From Oreocharis arfaki (lineage: Eukaryota > Chordata > Aves > Passeriformes > Paramythiidae): a stretch of 64,000 bases of DNA. A program made the translations under genes and the position numbers. The stretch spans positions 795,079 to 859,078 of the forward strand of contig VZRR01007849.1 in the NCBI GenBank assembly GCA_013398015.1. Direction: 5' to 3'. The notes beneath the pieces were generated by a model. It did no database searches, was not told the origin of the DNA, and saw only the letters and a program-made list of their open reading frames with translations. The first letter of the stretch is position 1. Each line of letters opens with the position of its first letter. Positions 1 through 12,115 of this stretch are shown here, piece by piece.

Positions 1-1510
1 TACCATCACAAATGTAAGTAAATAGCAAAAATATTGATATTTCAGCACTAAAGCATCATTCTCTAATGCTGATAAATGTCACTGCTTTCACCATTATCTT
101 TAAGCTTATGAGTTTGCATGTCACGAGTTTGTTTATTTTTCTCTTTCCATAAAAAGCTCTTATGTGTTGGGGTTTTTTTTCCTACTTGCAAATCTTCCTG
201 TCCCTCTGCTGTTGATATCTGTAATGGAAAAGAGGTTCTCACGCATAAATGGTTTTTCTAATATCTGGTTAATTAATACATAATTACTGTAATAGATGGA
301 CAGATTGACTTTGCTCTTTTCCTCAAAAAATACAATTTTACATCTGGTAGAGAAGATATTTAGATGCCTCATGTCTACAGTTTTCTCTGGTCTTTATCAA
401 GTCTTCCATGGGCTTTTTTTCTTTTATTTAGTACTTTCTTTTGAAATTAGGACAGATTTTCTCTGGGGATGAAAAAATCAGATGTAGCTCTGGCTTATTT
501 TCTGTTGTCCTGTCCAATTGTCCCAGGGGTAGCTGCCAGCTTTCAGCTAAGGCTGTGAAGCTAGATGGCTTTGCCTTGAGCACTCTGTATTTGCTGCTCT
601 CGTGCATGTGTTTGTAGGTGCATGTGGCCACATTTGTGTGTCCTGGGTTTGAAAGCAGGGAGCAGGAGCCCGGATGGCTCTGCAGTCCCAACCTCTGTTA
701 CCCGGCCAGGGAATGAGAATGTGCAGCTGTCCATCAGTAGCTGGTCCTTTCACTGTGGGGAAATGTGGTGGTTTGTTACTTACCACTTCTATGCTCTGCG
801 AGTGATTTCTTTTCCAGGTAATGGCGTTTCTTTATTTGGCCAGCTGTTGCGAGTCAGCTCGCAGGCAGTCAGTGCCCAGCCTGGCTTTGTGCCAAGCCCA
901 CAGCAGTAACCACACCACAGGTTCCAGCCTGTGATTGTCACATGAGTGTTACTGGGATGTGAGCTCCAAGTGGATGTGAGTCATATGTTCTCGAGCAGCT
1001 TTCTGTTTGGGGCTGATGGTTCCTAGTGCAGCTCCGGATGTAGCTGGCGGCCTTTGCCATTGGGGCAGGCCTGCTGAATCAGGAACCACCTGCTGTTCAC
1101 CAGGTCGTTGTCCCCACGTGTTATTCTGCAAAGTACCTTTCCAGACAGCTGGCCCTCAGCAGCTGCTGGGGCATGGGCTTACTCCTCCTGACATGCAGGA
1201 CTTAGCATTGCTCTCATTTCCGCTTCATGAGGTGCCCATGGGCCCATTTCCCCAGCCTGCTGATGTTCTCCTGAGTTGGCAACACACCCATCTGGGTTAG
1301 TCAACTGCCTCTTCTGCTTTTATTGTTGTTTGAGTTTTTTATCAGTAGATACTGCCTACCTACTGATCTCCTGAGTGTGGTTTCTGGTTTGAAACTGCCT
1401 GTTGGCTTTTCCTGAAATGGTATTTTCCTCCCTAATTTATTTCTGAAAAGTTTTTCTGTTTTAACATAAGAATGCTAACAGATAAGACTTTATTGCTATG
1501 ACTCTTGCAG
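1..1510 (+). other. SEPTIN10: SEPTIN10 intron (partial, upstream end outside window)
   Basis: This stretch precedes the first readable septin exon and is taken as intron. No septin GTPase coding segment (G1-G4 motifs or the preceding exon) could be read on the + strand. The 3' end has an AG acceptor at 1509-1510. Short open frames on both strands have no recognisable domain. Confidence 0.6.
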
Positions 1511-1607
1511 GGTCATTTGCCATTTGCTGTGGTAGGAAGTATGGAAAAGGTGAAAATTGGAAACAAAATGGTGAGAGCTCGTCAATACCCTTGGGGCATT
1601 GTAAAAG
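1511..1607 (+). CDS. SEPTIN10: SEPTIN10 exon: end of septin GTPase domain
   Basis: This 97-bp internal exon reads in frame from its first base (GHLPFAVVGSMEKVK, then NKMVRARQYPWG). That is the late GTPase-domain segment shared by the SEPT6/8/10/11/14 group, with the PFAVVGS block and the R-x-YPWG block that opens the septin-unique element. Septins are GTP-binding cytoskeletal proteins that assemble into filaments and rings in cytokinesis and at membranes; this segment lies near the G interface used in oligomer assembly. The exon is flanked by AG (1509-1510) and GT (1608-1609) and ends after one base of a codon. That base is completed as valine by the next exon. SEPTIN10 is preferred to SEPTIN14 because SH3RF3 lies downstream in convergent orientation; the sequence alone separates the two paralogues poorly. 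Confidence 0.9.
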
Positions 1608-2159
1608 GTAAAGGAATTCTTAAAAGTATTTTTATGAGATTTTTGCTGTTGTTGAAGTACAAAATTCAGCAGTAATACAAGGGGCTGTTTTACCGATGCC
1701 AGGCTGATTGTATTTTGGATCAACAGTTTAAGGAATTTAGCAATTAATACTTGAGGCATGCACATAGCTGGTAGTTTCATCCACACTGGCACATCCTTGG
1801 AATCAAGGTATGAGATGGTGTATGTCGTATTTGGGTAGGTTAGTATGGTGGCGGTGCCTCTAGCACTACCAAATTTCAAACATTTGTGATTGTCAGTAAA
1901 GAAGAGGGTTAAAAAGGAGAGAAATGTGTTGTTGTTCAGCTCAAACAGGAAATCAGGATGGGTTGAAATATGTTACTGTACTTACAGTACTTCAGTGTGT
2001 ATATTAGAAATGGTAAGAAAGTATAAGAGGTATAATAAACAACAAGATACCTTTTTCTAGAAGTATATTTAGTGAACAAAATAAGTAATGCTGTTTAAAA
2101 TGTATTTTGAGTATTTTGCTACTTCTGCATAATAATAAAATCTTCTTTTAACTGATTAG
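1608..2159 (+). other. SEPTIN10: SEPTIN10 intron
   Basis: A short AT-rich intron with a GTAAAG donor and a GATTAG acceptor at 2154-2159. No repeat or other feature was recognised inside. Confidence 0.8.
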
Positions 2160-2322
2160 TGGAAAATGAGAGCCACTGTGATACTGTAAAGCTTCGCAGG
2201 ATGCTTTGCACAAATATGGAAGACTTAAGAGAGAAGACTCGTGCATATTATGAGTCGTACAGACGCTGCAGACTGGAAAAGTTGGGTTGCAGAGGCGTTG
2301 GCCCAGAGAACAAGCCAGTCAG
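2160..2322 (+). CDS. SEPTIN10: SEPTIN10 exon: septin-unique element
   Basis: This 163-bp exon reads VENESHCDTVKLRRML, then CTNMEDLREKTRAYYESYRR, ending GPENKPV plus two bases of a serine codon. This is the conserved septin C-terminal signature (VENE-x-HCDFVKLR, NMEDLRE-T, YE-YRR). It forms the septin-unique element and the NC filament interface. The donor is AG|GTAAAG at 2322/2323, and the next exon supplies the final base of the serine. Compared with mammalian members, the LEKLGCRGVGPENKP stretch replaces the usual LEEMGFTDVGPENKP, which is ordinary divergence. Family assignment is very secure; the paralogue number depends on synteny. Confidence 0.93.
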
Positions 2323-5300
2323 GTAAAGGACTTCATGTGCACCACTTGCTTTCAGCATCCATTCACTTCACATCAGCCCAATGCAGAGCAGGGTTCATAC
2401 ATAAAATAGGTTTTCTAAGAAGGAAAGAATTTTTTTTTTTAAATTGAAGGATGTAGCTGTTCATTCCGTTATCTTCTTGGAGAAGTATATGGGTTTAAAT
2501 GAGCATTGTTTTTAGAAGCATGAAAGCCACTTGTATTTCTGAAATCTTTCTCTTCTATAATAAATCTGAGGATTTTAATTTTCTCAGGAAGTGTGTCCAT
2601 TTTCTTTTGGTACATGTGCTTTATTAATTTTTTAATTATTTTCATTATGTGTCAGTATTATGTTTTACTTTCTCTCTTAAGAATGTCTGATTCTGAATTA
2701 TGAGTTGGTTGGACTCCAGGTTCAGAAGGAACTGAAGCAAAAACTTTTACAAAATAAGTGGTTACACTGTTGACTCCCCCATTATATGCTGTAATAACAA
2801 AGGCAGATAGCATTTTCAGGTCAAGAAATCTCTTGCAAGACTGTGGGGAGTTAAAAGAGGATTTCAAAGGAAAGTTAAGCAGAGGGTTATAGGCACTCAG
2901 TTGTTTCGTGTAGTAAAGCTGCTTTCTGCAGGCAGCATTTAAAATTTCTGAATCAATTTTGTTTAATCTTTTATTTCCAGTTCTCTTGTCTCCCTCTTCC
3001 AGCTTCCTTTGGGTTTTTTTATGCATGGGACTGTACTTATAATTGGTCAGGATCCTGATGGAGAAGAGCTGATGCTTTAGGAGTTATTCAAGCATTCATA
3101 GTTTAGTGAAGCACTGTTACTGCGTAGCTGTGGTGGGAAATACTGACTTAAACCAGGCATGAAAAAACAGAATAAGGCTTTGCATTAAAAATAGTTTCTC
3201 ATTGTTTGAACCAAGGCACATTTGCAGATTAGTTCATATAGATGATCTTGAACTGGCCTTGAATCAGTGGTCTCTTGACACTTCTCTTGAATTAACAAGA
3301 AAGTAAGACATCCTCTTCATAAAAAGAGAACCAAAGGTGAAAGAGGTTTAAAATCAACTGAAATTAACCATAGAATTTTCATTTGGTTTTGGTTTAAGTT
3401 TAAGAACCTATGTTAACAGCTGATGTCTTGTTATCCTTGTCAAGGGAAGACTTTTTTTTAGAGATTTGTTCATGGCAATATTGACTTCAATACATTTGGC
3501 TTTTCTGAAGTTGGATTTCATGGTGTACAGCCATCTCGGGATAGGAGTTAAATTATAAAAACCATCATCCATAGAAGTGTTTTCTTCTGCAAACACAGGA
3601 ATTATCTTTGTAAAACCCTTACACAGTTCGTGTTTTGTTAACAGCCTAAAGTGACAGGTTCACATCAGAATGTCCCAGTATTTTACACTTCAGAGCTCAT
3701 TTAGAAGTTGTTTGCTTCTTGGATATACAGAAGAACTGAGTTCTCTCTGGTGTGTAGCTTCTATGTATGGCCTGCTAGATGCCAGTTTTATTGAGAGATT
3801 TTTGGCAAGAAAGTACATTTAGACATCAGTTTTGGTAAATCAGATCTATTGAAAATGTCATTGTTTTGGAAGGATGAGAGTAGATATTCCATAAGAATCT
3901 AGAAAAATGAACTTTTCCCCAGATTTACTGCAACGGGAAGAGACAAGTAAGGTTAGGATAGATGTGGTTGTCCCTCGGTAATGTGGGACATTGAGTGACG
4001 CTGAGGTCTGAAAGAGAAAGTGTTTGGTGTTTTGGGAGAAACATTTTATGATACCATAAAAAAGGAAGAGAATTTAGAGGATGTGTATGCAGCGTAATTA
4101 GCAGACTAATGCAGCCTTACCCATAAGGTGTTTTATCGAGTTACTGAGGAAACAATAAAAAGTGTCACCCTCAGCAGTGTGATTGAAAATGTGTTTCTGC
4201 ATAGAAGTTCAGTGCTTCCCAGTTTGCTTGTACATTTAAATATGTTTTAGAATATGGACTATCCAGTTGCTTCAGGCAAAAATGTGTTATCAAGTTGTCA
4301 TCCTTTTTGTCCTTAAAGATGTTTAAAATATATAATGTAGATTCTAAGAGCTGTAGTTTTAAAGTATAATTACTATTGCATAGCAGTATATGCCTGAAGA
4401 TTAAAATTTCTTGCTATTTGTGTAAATAATGATCAAAATGCATGTTGAGAAGTCATATTTTGTGCCTGTGATGTAGCTGTCTACATATTAAATTTGATAA
4501 TAATGTAATTTTAGAAAACCTTTGCTAGACTTGAGTAATTGGCTGTTTGTAGCATTTGAGCACTGACACTTGAGTTGCTAATGTGCCCTGCATTCTGGCA
4601 TGTTGTGAAGAAGCTGCCTGTGAAGTTCCTGTACCACTCTTTCAGCTTTAGAAGTAGGACAGTAGTTTATTTATCCAGAATTGTATGCCACTGTTTTATT
4701 TGCAAAACAAAACCAGTAATTCCTGGATGTCCATCTACCTTGTGAGATAGGTTGTGGGCAGACATCTGTAAAGGCTTTCACTTCTGCATGTGTTTGAAGC
4801 ATTTACACTTTTACATGTGTGTAAAAACACGTTGGCAAGTTTTACTTTTTTATGGGAGACGTGGAAAGAGATGGTTTCAGCACACAACAAAAGAATATAT
4901 TTTTATCTTTATTACTAGATGTGAGAAGGGAAAATAAAGGTAGAGCTGACACGACTGTCTTGTGCACACTTTTAAAAACACCTATTCCCTAATCCTGTAT
5001 TTTTGGTGAAGCTATTTCATAATAACTTTTTGTTATTTGCATTCTAAGACTGAAGTAATGAAGTCTACAGAGTGTTTGGGCTGTGGTTTATGCATTTTAT
5101 GCAGGATCTGTTGGTTATAAAATTCAGGAAGTAGATTTTTATAATTTTTTGCTACTTAAAATTGGCATTTGCATTTCTTCATTGTTGAAAAGTAAAGAGA
5201 AGCTTTTCCTCTGTGTGTGCAGATGGTCTGCTCCTTGATGAGCCGATTACGGCCATTAGGAACATGAATTCCTAGTTTCAGGTCATTCTCAGCAAGGGAT

Positions 5301-6177
5301 AACTGCTGAGATGTTTTGAGTGGTAAAATTTGGAATAGTTGAAAGCAGAAATCTAGACATGAAGAGTGCTTCCAGGAAAACAAACTTCTAAATATACACA
5401 CACACCTAGTTAGCCTAGGTGTTTGCAAGGGAGGAGAGGATTGCTAGCGTTTTGAAGTTGGACATTTTGTGAAGTCCGTTTTTCAATTGAAGTTGCTGCC
5501 TATGGGGACATTTTTGTTTTGAAAGAAGAAAACTGATAGTCCCAGGTCTGTTGAAAAAAGCAGGGGATTGATATTCAGGCCATATGCTTACATATTTAGA
5601 TTGGCTGATGTTAAACGTTCTCTGGGTTAGTTGTTTTTCTGTCATCGTAATTGCAATATGCTCTTCATTATAATTGCAATTAAACATAGTTGCAGCATAA
5701 GCATCTCGGTTCCTCAGTATATGGGGAATCATTCCATGCTTTATTCCTCCCTGAAACTGGGATATTCAGACCTTGCAGTTGCTGAACTTGTTTATTTTTC
5801 AGTGTGTTTTGAAGATGATGACAGAAAACCAGGAAGGATTTAGTGATGTGAATAAGTTTATATGTAGAGGAAGGTTGACATGACTCTTGTTGTCATTTCT
5901 AAGAAAAGAAACCTAATATTTGAAAGACTATTAGACCTTTTCCCTAAGAAGTCACTTGGCATTGGAGCTCATCTGACCAGCTGCAGACCTTTGCATTTGA
6001 GCTAAATATTTTAATTGTATTAGAATGAGATTGGACCACACCCAAAATACTTGTTTTTCATGCCTCTACTGGAAAATTGCTAATTATTTACATCTACCAC
6101 ATCCTTATTATTGCTCAATATCAACTGAGCTGGTTGACTGAGTTGAAGCACTGTGCTAGAAATACCTGCCACTAATC

Positions 6178-6195
6178 TTTTTTTTTTTTTTTTTT
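6178..6195. repeat. T18 homopolymer
   Basis: An uninterrupted run of 18 T within the septin intron, preceded by CTAATC and followed by AG. It could be the reverse tail of an old insertion or a simple slippage tract; no flanking element was recognised. Confidence 0.85.
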
Positions 6196-6855
6196 AGTTT
6201 TTCTGATATACCTTAATTGATAGTCAAATATTTTGCAAAAAGTTACAAGTGTTACTTTCATATTTGAAAGCTTTTAAAAATTTAATTGAACAAACTTTAA
6301 ATACCTTTAAATATGCTTTAAATAAAAGCAATTTTAGGCTTCCATTCTTTCAGTCTCATGCAGACAGAAAAACTGTATGTCACAGCTATGCTTCTGTAGA
6401 AAGGCAGGTGGTAGTGCTGGTATGTGTGATTAGTTTAGACTTTTTTCACAATCCCTTACTTCAAAACCTCAATAAAAATACATTATTTAAATAATTAGTT
6501 ATAACATTTGAATTTTGCAAGTGTCTTTGTACAGAGTATAACATTCTGGATGTCTAAGCCAGAAGAATGAGAGAACCTGTGAACTTGATTTTCATAATGT
6601 GCTAAATGAGAAGCAGTAAAACCAGTCTTCAGATAAACCAAAATATGTTTTACTGTGAGCAGTGGATGCAGTAATGTTGAAAGGATTGGCTTAAGATTTG
6701 GTGAACCGTTTTTCCTTCCTCCCCAAATCTCCAAAACCAGGGAGTGTTTGTGTTATTGTGTTGCTGATATGCCAAATGAAGAAAAGGAAATTTTGGGTTA
6801 GTTCTGTCTTCGTGATTTCCAGAACAATTCAGTCCAGGGGGAGGGGATATTTCGT

Positions 6856-7023
6856 GGAATCATAAAATGGCTGGGGTTGAAAGAGACCTCAGAGACCATC
6901 TAGGTACAACCCACCTTCCATGGACAGGAATGCCTTCCAGGCTGATCCAAGCCCCATCCAGCCTGGCCTTGAACACTTCCACACTTCCTCTTGAATACTT
7001 ACTGGCATCCACAACCACCCACA
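6856..7023 (-). mobile_element. CR1 LINE 3'-end fragment (minus orientation)
   Basis: The + strand begins with AATCATAAAATGG, then GGTTGAAAGAGACCT and CCATCCAGCCTGGCCTTGAA. These are the reverse complement of the 3' end of avian CR1. CR1 copies are usually severely 5'-truncated, as here, where only about 170 bp remain. It carries no intact coding sequence. Confidence 0.85.
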
Positions 7024-9139
7024 CAGTAAATTTAAAAAATGCACTTTTATTTCTCCTCTTCTTTGTACATGTAATTTGATTACTTACTGAGTCCAGTGTC
7101 TTCGAAGTTAATATTTTACTAATTTCAAGACAAAATTGCTTTTACCTGATAAAGTTACCTAGTCTGGGTGTAAAGATGTCCACATAAAGAAATGAAGGTG
7201 GGATTGCAGCATTTTAGTGTAGCAGATTTATTGTACCCAAAGACAGCATTTTATCTAGCAGAACTGACACTGGGTGCAGAAGTGTGTATAGTGTGAGATT
7301 GCTAGCACTTGAAAAGCGTGCTGTAGCATTATTGTCTAAACTTAGAGATAGTGTGAATTAATACATCTAACTGAAAACCATGTCCCTGTTTCATGTGGAT
7401 TTAGGGATTTAGAATTTCAGGGTGACTTAAGTTACTTCACAGCTGGTTAAAAACCCCCAAAACAAACCCAAACACAAAAAGGTAATTGTTCTGAATTTAT
7501 ATTGTTGCCATGTAGTGGTCAAATAAGATAAAATAGGAGGAGTGCTCTGACCTTGATATCTTACAAACATTGTCTGCATGTGCAATTTCAAGATGTTTCT
7601 TCTGTCTCTTTAGATGATATTTTGAATACAAATAAGAAACTTTAGGACTGGGAAACTGCCCAGTCATCATAAATTTAAGTATAGAAGAGAGCTGTTTAAG
7701 CTTAGTATTGCTCTGAATAATTAACTCTTTAGAGATCTTTTTTTGTAAGTTTTTCCATTTATAAATGGTTTAGATAGAAACAGTAAAAGAACAAAAACTG
7801 GTACATAAGCATGTATGTGTGTTAAAAGTATAAATCAAAATTAAATACTTGATGTACATACCTATTTATTTTACATCAGGATGGAAGGCATGAGTTACCT
7901 GGCAAAGGACAGTAACTCATGTTAGCTGAAGAGGGCTGGCTTCCAATAACCATTAACACAGCTGTGATTCACCAGTTCTGCTCTCTGGAATCATGTGACT
8001 TAGAGAAGTTTGTGGTAAATGTTTTGGTGGAAGAACTTGTGTCATTAAGCAGGGTTGCTTTTCAAAGGCAGTTTGATCTATGAGGAACATCTGTGTACAA
8101 GCTCCATTCTTTTTTTCTTGAAAAGCAGAATGTTTCCTGCCAGCACTGCCTGACAGTGGCAGTATTGACCCTGAAAATGTCCAACCTCTAGTAGTTTATT
8201 CATATGAATAAATTACTAGTGTCTCTTAATTTGCCATGATATGCTTTGACATGAAAGAAGTATCTCAATTTCAAGTACCTGTTGTTGGAAGGAAAAAAAG
8301 CGTTATATTGTGTACTGAAAAGAAAAGAGAGGCATAGATTTAAAAGTAAAGTAATTTTTGATTTACTTGCTGATTTGTTTTTTCCCCAGGTATTTGCTCA
8401 ATGATCTGAACTAATTTAGTCCTGTATAATTTCAAGTATGATATATATGCAGTATATTTGCTTCTGTAAGAGAGGGTTCGGGAAAAAACAAGCAGTCTTG
8501 AGGTTTTGGCTGTTGCATGTTGGGAAGTAACCCAGTACTTTTGGATGTTTAACTACTTAGGAAATTGTATTTATTCTCTATTACTGTAATTCTGCCATAT
8601 TTAAATTTTGACATTACATATAGGGAGTGCTATATATTTTGAAGATCCTGTTATTTTCTTTCATTTTCATATAGGAACAATCAGTTTTTTATGCTAATGC
8701 TCCAGGTTAATTATTGTTGTGCGGTCCTGCTTGAAGACTGACGTTTCACAATGTGGAAATTTTGGGAGATTTTTCTGGCAATTTCAGTGTCTTAGTAGTA
8801 AGCAGCTTAAAAAGGAAGCTTGTGCGTGTTGGAGTCGGAAAGGTATAAATCAAGTCTTTAGCACATGAGATGCCTAAAGTGCTCTATTTACTTTGAAATG
8901 TAAATTGCCCAGGAGCTGTTAGCATAAATGATTTTACTCAGGGTTGTTTACATAAATAAAAAAATAGAAAGATAACATGCTTGCTTCTGTTTAGTTTTCT
9001 TTATGAATTTTTATGTGGGAAGCTGTAGAAATTAATATTTCAGATGAGTATTAATTGTTTACATAATTTTCTAGATTGTTGCTTTTCCACACTGACTAAA
9101 GCAGCGTGCTGGAGAGTTGCTTACATTTTTGAACTTCAG

Positions 9140-9272
9140 TCTGCAGGAAGTCATTGAGGCAAAGAGGCTCGAGTTCTTCCTTGAAATGGAAAGAAAAGAA
9201 GAGGAGATTAAGCAACGATTTGTGCAGAGAGTGAACGAGAAAGCAGCAATGTTGGAGGAGGCAGAGCGACAG
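9140..9272 (+). CDS. SEPTIN10: SEPTIN10 exon: first part of C-terminal coiled coil
   Basis: This 133-bp exon completes the serine codon from the previous exon, then reads LQEVIEAKRLEFFLEMERKE, continuing EEIKQRFVQRVNEKAAML and ending EEAERQ. The charged, heptad-like composition is the start of the coiled coil that follows the GTPase domain in SEPT6-group septins and pairs septins within filaments. The acceptor is TTCAG at 9135-9139. Family alignment places the exon end after CAG (9272), directly followed by GCAAGC, so the donor appears to be GC rather than GT. Extending to the next GT would add residues that break the otherwise gapless match with the family pattern (EAERELQAKF in relatives; EAERQ plus ILTKF here). 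Confidence 0.9.
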
Positions 9273-11703
9273 GCAAGCATGCCTGTCTGTCTTGAGTTTG
9301 TTTTCTGAGATTTGGAACAGCTAAGTTCTTAACAAAATTACTGGTTGATATTTATAATTTCCTAATATTTTGAGGACAGTAATACTTTAAATCAAAAGCA
9401 GTTTAATTACACAGGTTGATTGGATTAGCAGGTTGATTAGACACCAGCAAACAAGAGAATATGTCTTATGAGGAGCAGCTCAGGGAGCTGGGGTCGTTTA
9501 GCCTGAAGTAAAGAAGGCTCAGGGGAGACTATTGTTCTCTACAACTACCTGAAAGGAGTAGTGTAGTGAGTTTGGGGCTTGTCTTTTCTCCCTAGTGATA
9601 AGTGACAAGATGAGAGGAAATGGACTTAAAGCTGTGTCATGGGAGGTTTAGACTGGATATTAGGAAAAATGCCTTCACTGAAAGGGTTGTTAAGCACTGG
9701 AGAACGGACTACCCAGCGAGCTGGTGAGCCACCAAGCCTGTAGGTATTTAAAAGATGTGTAGATGTGGCACTTGGGGACATGGTTTAGTGGTGGACCTGC
9801 AGTGCTGGGTTCTCAGTTGGACTTGATGATCTTAAAGGACTTTCCCAGCACCAGTGATTCCGTGGTTCTATAAATTGCACTGGTTTTTTTGGAAGGTGGG
9901 ATCTTATGGTCTGAAGGCTTTGGTGGATAGTTGGTACGTGTCTACAGAGTAGGAGTAGATACGGTGAAGTAAGAGTGTGATGAATATAATGGTTGTGTTT
10001 CTTTGTCTTCTCTAGCAGTGTGCTGGGAAACATTGGTATGCCATAACACAGTAGGTGCTTTTTGTGCATACATTGCTCTGTAAAAACCAAGATTTTAGGA
10101 AAAAATGCTATGGGTTGTTTTCCAGAGTGGGCCGTGTGTGTTTGCCTGACTTCCAGATTCAGTTACTAAATCTAAGCTCAACCCTCATGCTGAGAGGTTT
10201 GAAAGTGTGTTTGTCTGGAATTCTGTTGGTTTGTTTTGGTTCTGCTTTTAAAATCTCACCTATTCCGAGCTGCCTTAAGACTATTTGAAGATGTGTAATA
10301 TTTCTTGGCTCTGTTGTTGAAGATTTAGCCCTATCAAGCTGGACTAGCAAGATAGGATCTTTTAATCTACTTTCTGCCAGACACAAATTTATATTCAAAC
10401 ACTGGTTTAATTGAAATTGGAAACCTGTGTATTTTTTACTAATGTTCTTTTCTGTACCTCAGTCCCCCAGCAAAGCTGTAGCAGTTTTTGTGAGGTGTTC
10501 AGGTACATGTTTTAAATAAGAAGGTGGCGTAATACTTGTTTTCTAAATCTGTTAAGACTCTCATGCTACTTATAGAGAAGAGAAAGTCAGATTCAGTCCT
10601 TCTCAGTATGAGGCTGTCCAACTGGAAGAATGCTTAGCCATGTTCAAAGCAGGTTCAGCAAGGTTTTACACAGTATCTCTGCCATCCTTTGTTATATTTT
10701 CCTTCTATGATTTGTACCAAGTGGTTTGTGAGCTCTGCATATTGCAGCATAATGGATATTAGTTTTCCAACTTCGTGATGTGGGAAAGTGATCATGCAAT
10801 CTCTCCTGAAGAACATTTCTCATGTACTCTTGCTGCTGTTTTTGTATCTGGAAACTAAAGAAAATGAGGAGTTTCTGTTGTAGTTCAGATTTCTTTCACA
10901 TCCTTCATTTAGAGGAAACTTGTAGGTGCACCTATACAATTTGTCAGCTCTGCTGTGTACAACAGGCATACCGTTACATTTATAATCTTAATTAATTCTT
11001 AGTTTCTTCTTTGCAAAAGCAGGATTCTAGGAGAATTTGTGTATGGGGAAATGGGAGATGAGGAAATATGAAGTACCCTTTTGTTGTCACATGCAGCTTC
11101 ACAGTTGGTTTAAACTGCTTGAAATACATCTGGAAACTAAAATGCATTAGTATGTTAAAAACCCCAGTCAAAGAACAATTACTGTACAAAAGCAGTTAGC
11201 TTCCTGCAGGCCACCAGTAACTCTCCAACTGGACTTGCTCTGTGTACTTATTAATATTTAAGTCTGATCAATATACTCTTCCCTACTTGATTTTAGGGAA
11301 TTATATTCAATTTGACACATCTTGATTTAATCTATCTCTTGATAGTTGGCTCTTCTCTAAAGGCCTCCTTATTTTTTATATAAAAAAGGTACAATGTAGT
11401 AGGAAATGTAGTAGGAAATCTAAGGTTCACTTAGTGCCTCCCATGTTTTTTAGTTACAGGTTAGTGCACCTGTACTTTGAGTGCAATAGCCTGCATCATG
11501 AGAACAGTCTGATAAAAGTTATTATTTTTCTGTATTGCTGTTTTTTAGTCTTAACAGTTTGGGGAAATAACTGCAATTTCTTGTGACTATTAACACAAGT
11601 TGAGATGGGTTTTACTGTTAATTAGCAGAGGGTTTTTATATTGTGATATCACCACCTTGTGTTGCTCGTTGGAAATGTTATTTTTTGTGCTTTCTTTAAG
11701 TAG
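9273..11703 (+). other. SEPTIN10: SEPTIN10 intron, GC-AG type, with tandem acceptor
   Basis: This intron starts GCAAGC and ends with the tandem acceptor AAGTAG at 11698-11703. A CR1 fragment occupies about 9460-9871. Nothing else was recognised in the remainder. Confidence 0.7.
9460..9871 (+). mobile_element. CR1 LINE 3' fragment (plus orientation)
   Basis: The sequence runs from the region coding for the end of CR1 ORF2 (GAGGAGCAGCTCAGGGAGCT, then TAGCCTGAAG) through GGTTTAGACTGGATATTAGG and GTTAAGCACTGGA. It ends in GATTCCGTGGTTCTA, a diverged CR1 terminal repeat. Stops and small indels show it is a dead 5'-truncated copy. It lies wholly inside the septin intron in the sense direction. Confidence 0.9.
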
Positions 11704-11889
11704 ATATTGACTAAATTTGATCGTCTTATGCGAATGCTTCAAGAAGAGGAGCTGAAATTAGGGGAAAAGAAAAAACTTCTAGAAGATGAAATAGCTGAGT
11801 TTATTGAGAAGAAAGCTGTCACTGAATTGATTCAGTCACAAGTGTCTGTCTCTACTCCTGTTAGTTTGAAGACACAAGGACTGCAAAAA
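11704..11889 (+). CDS. SEPTIN10: SEPTIN10 exon: second part of coiled coil
   Basis: This exon has 62 whole codons, starting ILTKFDRLMRMLQEEELKLG, then EKKKLLEDEIAEFIEKKAV and ending KTQGLQK. It continues the septin coiled coil; the LQEEELKLGEKKKLLEDEI pattern matches the relatives' HQEERMKLEEKRRLLEEEI. Both ends are phase 0. The donor is AAA|GTAAGT at 11890, a strong site. The acceptor is ambiguous by three bases (AAG|TAG|ATA); use of the upstream AG would place TAG in frame, so the downstream AG at 11702-11703 is chosen. If the intron after this exon is retained, the frame adds VSAGASHQRQQ and stops at 11923-11925. Confidence 0.9.
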
Positions 11890-12115
11890 GTAAGTGCTGG
11901 TGCTAGTCATCAGAGGCAGCAATAAAAGAATTCTTCACAATCACTTTCATAATTCAAATTTCAGTAATCTTTTAGAAAAGACAGAAACATGCTCCTATTC
12001 TGTGATAAGAAGACAGAAGTGTGTAAAATACCCTCGTGCTTGGATTTACTTCTAGAGTAATTGCTGTATGTTCTATGAGCATTGTTTTGTCTTTCTTTTC
12101 TTTTTTCCATGAAAG
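11890..12115 (+). other. SEPTIN10: SEPTIN10 last intron
   Basis: A 226-bp intron with a GTAAGT donor and a strong pyrimidine tract (TCTTTCTTTTCTTTTTTCC) before the GAAAG acceptor. It contains an AATAAA at 11921-11926, listed separately. Confidence 0.75.
11921..11926 (+). promoter_or_regulatory. SEPTIN10: Candidate intronic polyadenylation signal
   Basis: AATAAA lies 32 bases past the splice donor and overlaps the TAA (11923-11925) that would close the intron-retained frame. It could produce a shorter septin isoform ending in VSAGASHQRQQ. The downstream sequence is not clearly GU-rich, so use is uncertain. Confidence 0.4.

Larger units (their letters stand above)
2323..9139 (+). other. SEPTIN10: SEPTIN10 long intron
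   Basis: An intron of about 6.8 kb between two septin exons with compatible phases. It is AT-rich. Apart from a CR1 fragment near 6.9 kb and a T-homopolymer near 6.19 kb, I recognise nothing in it. Open frames inside are short and lack known domains. Confidence 0.8.
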
